A DNA stretch of 30,972 bases from Liolophura sinensis. Its lineage: Eukaryota > Mollusca > Polyplacophora > Chitonida > Chitonidae. The translations under genes were made by a program, and so were the position numbers. The stretch is from positions 1 to 30,972 of the forward strand of contig NW_027018400.1 of assembly GCF_032854445.1 (NCBI RefSeq). The letters are read 5' to 3'. Within the stretch, counting starts at the first letter, position 1, and each line of letters opens with the position of its first letter. Below the pieces are notes generated by a model. The model did not search any database. It was not told where the DNA came from and was given only the letters and a program-made list of their open reading frames with translations. This document shows positions 30,743 through 30,972 of this stretch, one piece after another.

Positions 30743-30972
30743 TCATAATCACGTGCCCAGCAACGGCTCTTACTCCATGGAAACCAGGGAAATTTGCAAT
30801 TTTTCAACAGCTGCCGATGCCTGGCTCAATTCCGCATCTTTTGGCACCTTATTCATGTGGGTCTGTGGTCAGTTGTACTTTTTACAGCAGACTGTATCAA
30901 GTACCTTGTGTTTTTCACGTACAATGGTGTGGTTTTTTCTACACGTAGATAAAGACATTGAGATTGTCCCTT
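30743..30972 (+). repeat. Monomer M57, class C, partial
   Basis: 230 bp, cut by the window end. Class C (CTTATTCATG, TCTGTGGTCAG). It has a lost A in GTACAATGGTG and an extra T before CTACACG. The final bases (GTCCCTT) depart from GTCTTG in other units. Confidence 0.92.

Larger units (their letters stand above)
1..30972 (+). repeat. Satellite tandem array, ~549-bp monomer, 56 full copies plus one partial
   Basis: The motif TCATAATCACGTG, or a one-base variant of it, recurs at 1, 548, 1096, 1644 and so on to 30743 with spacing 547-556 bp, most often exactly 549. All units are head to tail and no other sequence lies between them, so the array runs off both window edges. Conserved blocks in order within a unit are CACGTG; CCATGG; TTTGCAATTTTT; CAGCTGCCGATGCC; CATCTTTTGGCACC; GTACTTTTTACAGCAGACTG; CTACACGTAGATAAAGAC; GCTGGGTGAGTT; GGGCTACCGAAGGGCAC; GACCAGTCGCGATTGTAC; GGCTAATCCGACGTATTTTG; GTGCAAACCGCGTTGCTC. 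Variant classes A-E and long blocks of shared private variants show local higher-order organisation. Tandem noncoding arrays of this size are typical of eukaryotic heterochromatin. The species and the chromosomal location are unknown. Confidence 0.98.

Noticed and set aside
1-30972. CENP-B box (TTCG....A..CGGG pattern)
   Set aside because: TTCG occurs only in the CTCTTCGACC variant of M37 and M40, and the rest of the box does not follow.
1-30972. CRISPR array
   Set aside because: The whole 549-bp unit is conserved; there are no short repeats separated by unique spacers.
1-30972. Tandem rRNA, 5S, snRNA or spliced-leader gene cluster
   Set aside because: I find no 5S or rRNA-like segment. GGTGAGTT and CAATTTTTC loosely recall a spliced-leader donor and an Sm site, but they are in the wrong order, and no leader-like exon or paired stems accompany them.
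1-30972. Transposon-derived unit with terminal inverted repeats or target-site duplications
   Set aside because: No inverted ends longer than the junction palindrome, no transposase-like frame, and no unit found in isolation or in reverse orientation.

Overview
The whole window is one head-to-tail tandem array of a satellite-type repeat about 549 bp long. Using the conserved motif TCATAATCACGTG as the phase landmark, I count 56 complete monomers (547-556 bp, mean 549 bp, most exactly 549) and a 230-bp partial 57th, all in the same orientation. I see no non-repeat sequence, no convincing protein-coding gene, no RNA gene, no transposon and no CRISPR array. A homogeneous satellite array of at least 31 kb points to a eukaryotic genome, such as centromeric, pericentromeric, subtelomeric or other heterochromatin. 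Nothing identifies the species, and I do not recognise the monomer as a named satellite family.

The monomers fall into five variant classes (labels are mine). A: GGGATATTTG, six T then AAC, CCCAATTCCAC, CTTATAAATG, GTGTTTAG. B: GGGAAATTTG, TTTTTCAAC, CTCAATTCCGC, CTTACTGAAG, GTGTTCAG. C: like B, but CTTATTCATG and TCTGTGGTCAG. D: like B, but GTGCGTAGAAACGG in place of GTGCCCAGCAACGG. E: CTTTTTCATG and TCTGTGGTTAG, mostly with a 7-8 A run after CCATGG. Several units are mosaics. In order from M1 to M57: A B C A B C B C A B | C D C B B A/B C B C/B E | E B E-like D A E B A D A | B A D A B C B A/B C B | A/B C D A B B A B A-like D/C | C B D A/B B B C(partial).

Layout. 1-6.0 kb is a rearranged A/B/C domain with a five-monomer repeat (M3-M5 like M8-M10) and an embedded dimer (M5-M6 like M7-M8). 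6.0-14.8 kb is mixed, contains the E-type units and has only short local duplications. 14.8-19.2 kb holds two copies of a four-monomer higher-order repeat of about 2197 bp. 19.5-22.7 kb holds two tandem copies of a three-monomer higher-order repeat of 1646 bp that are nearly identical. From 22.8 kb to the end the array is mixed, but segments around M42-M46 recur ten monomers later in M52-M56. One full monomer of that pair shows a single visible difference.

Features carried inside the monomers include a 16-bp perfect palindrome at eight junctions leading mostly into A-type units, a conserved CACGTG hexamer, a roughly helically spaced A-tract cluster, a stem-loop around TAGCCCA...TGGGCTA, and an exon-like 109-bp segment flanked by good splice-site matches. 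Open reading frames of about 100 codons recur because the unit recurs and because 549 is a multiple of three. They start at TTG or GTG rather than ATG, carry no recognisable domain and are not called as genes. Small indels are more frequent in the first 6 kb and the last 0.8 kb, which looks like lower consensus quality near contig ends.
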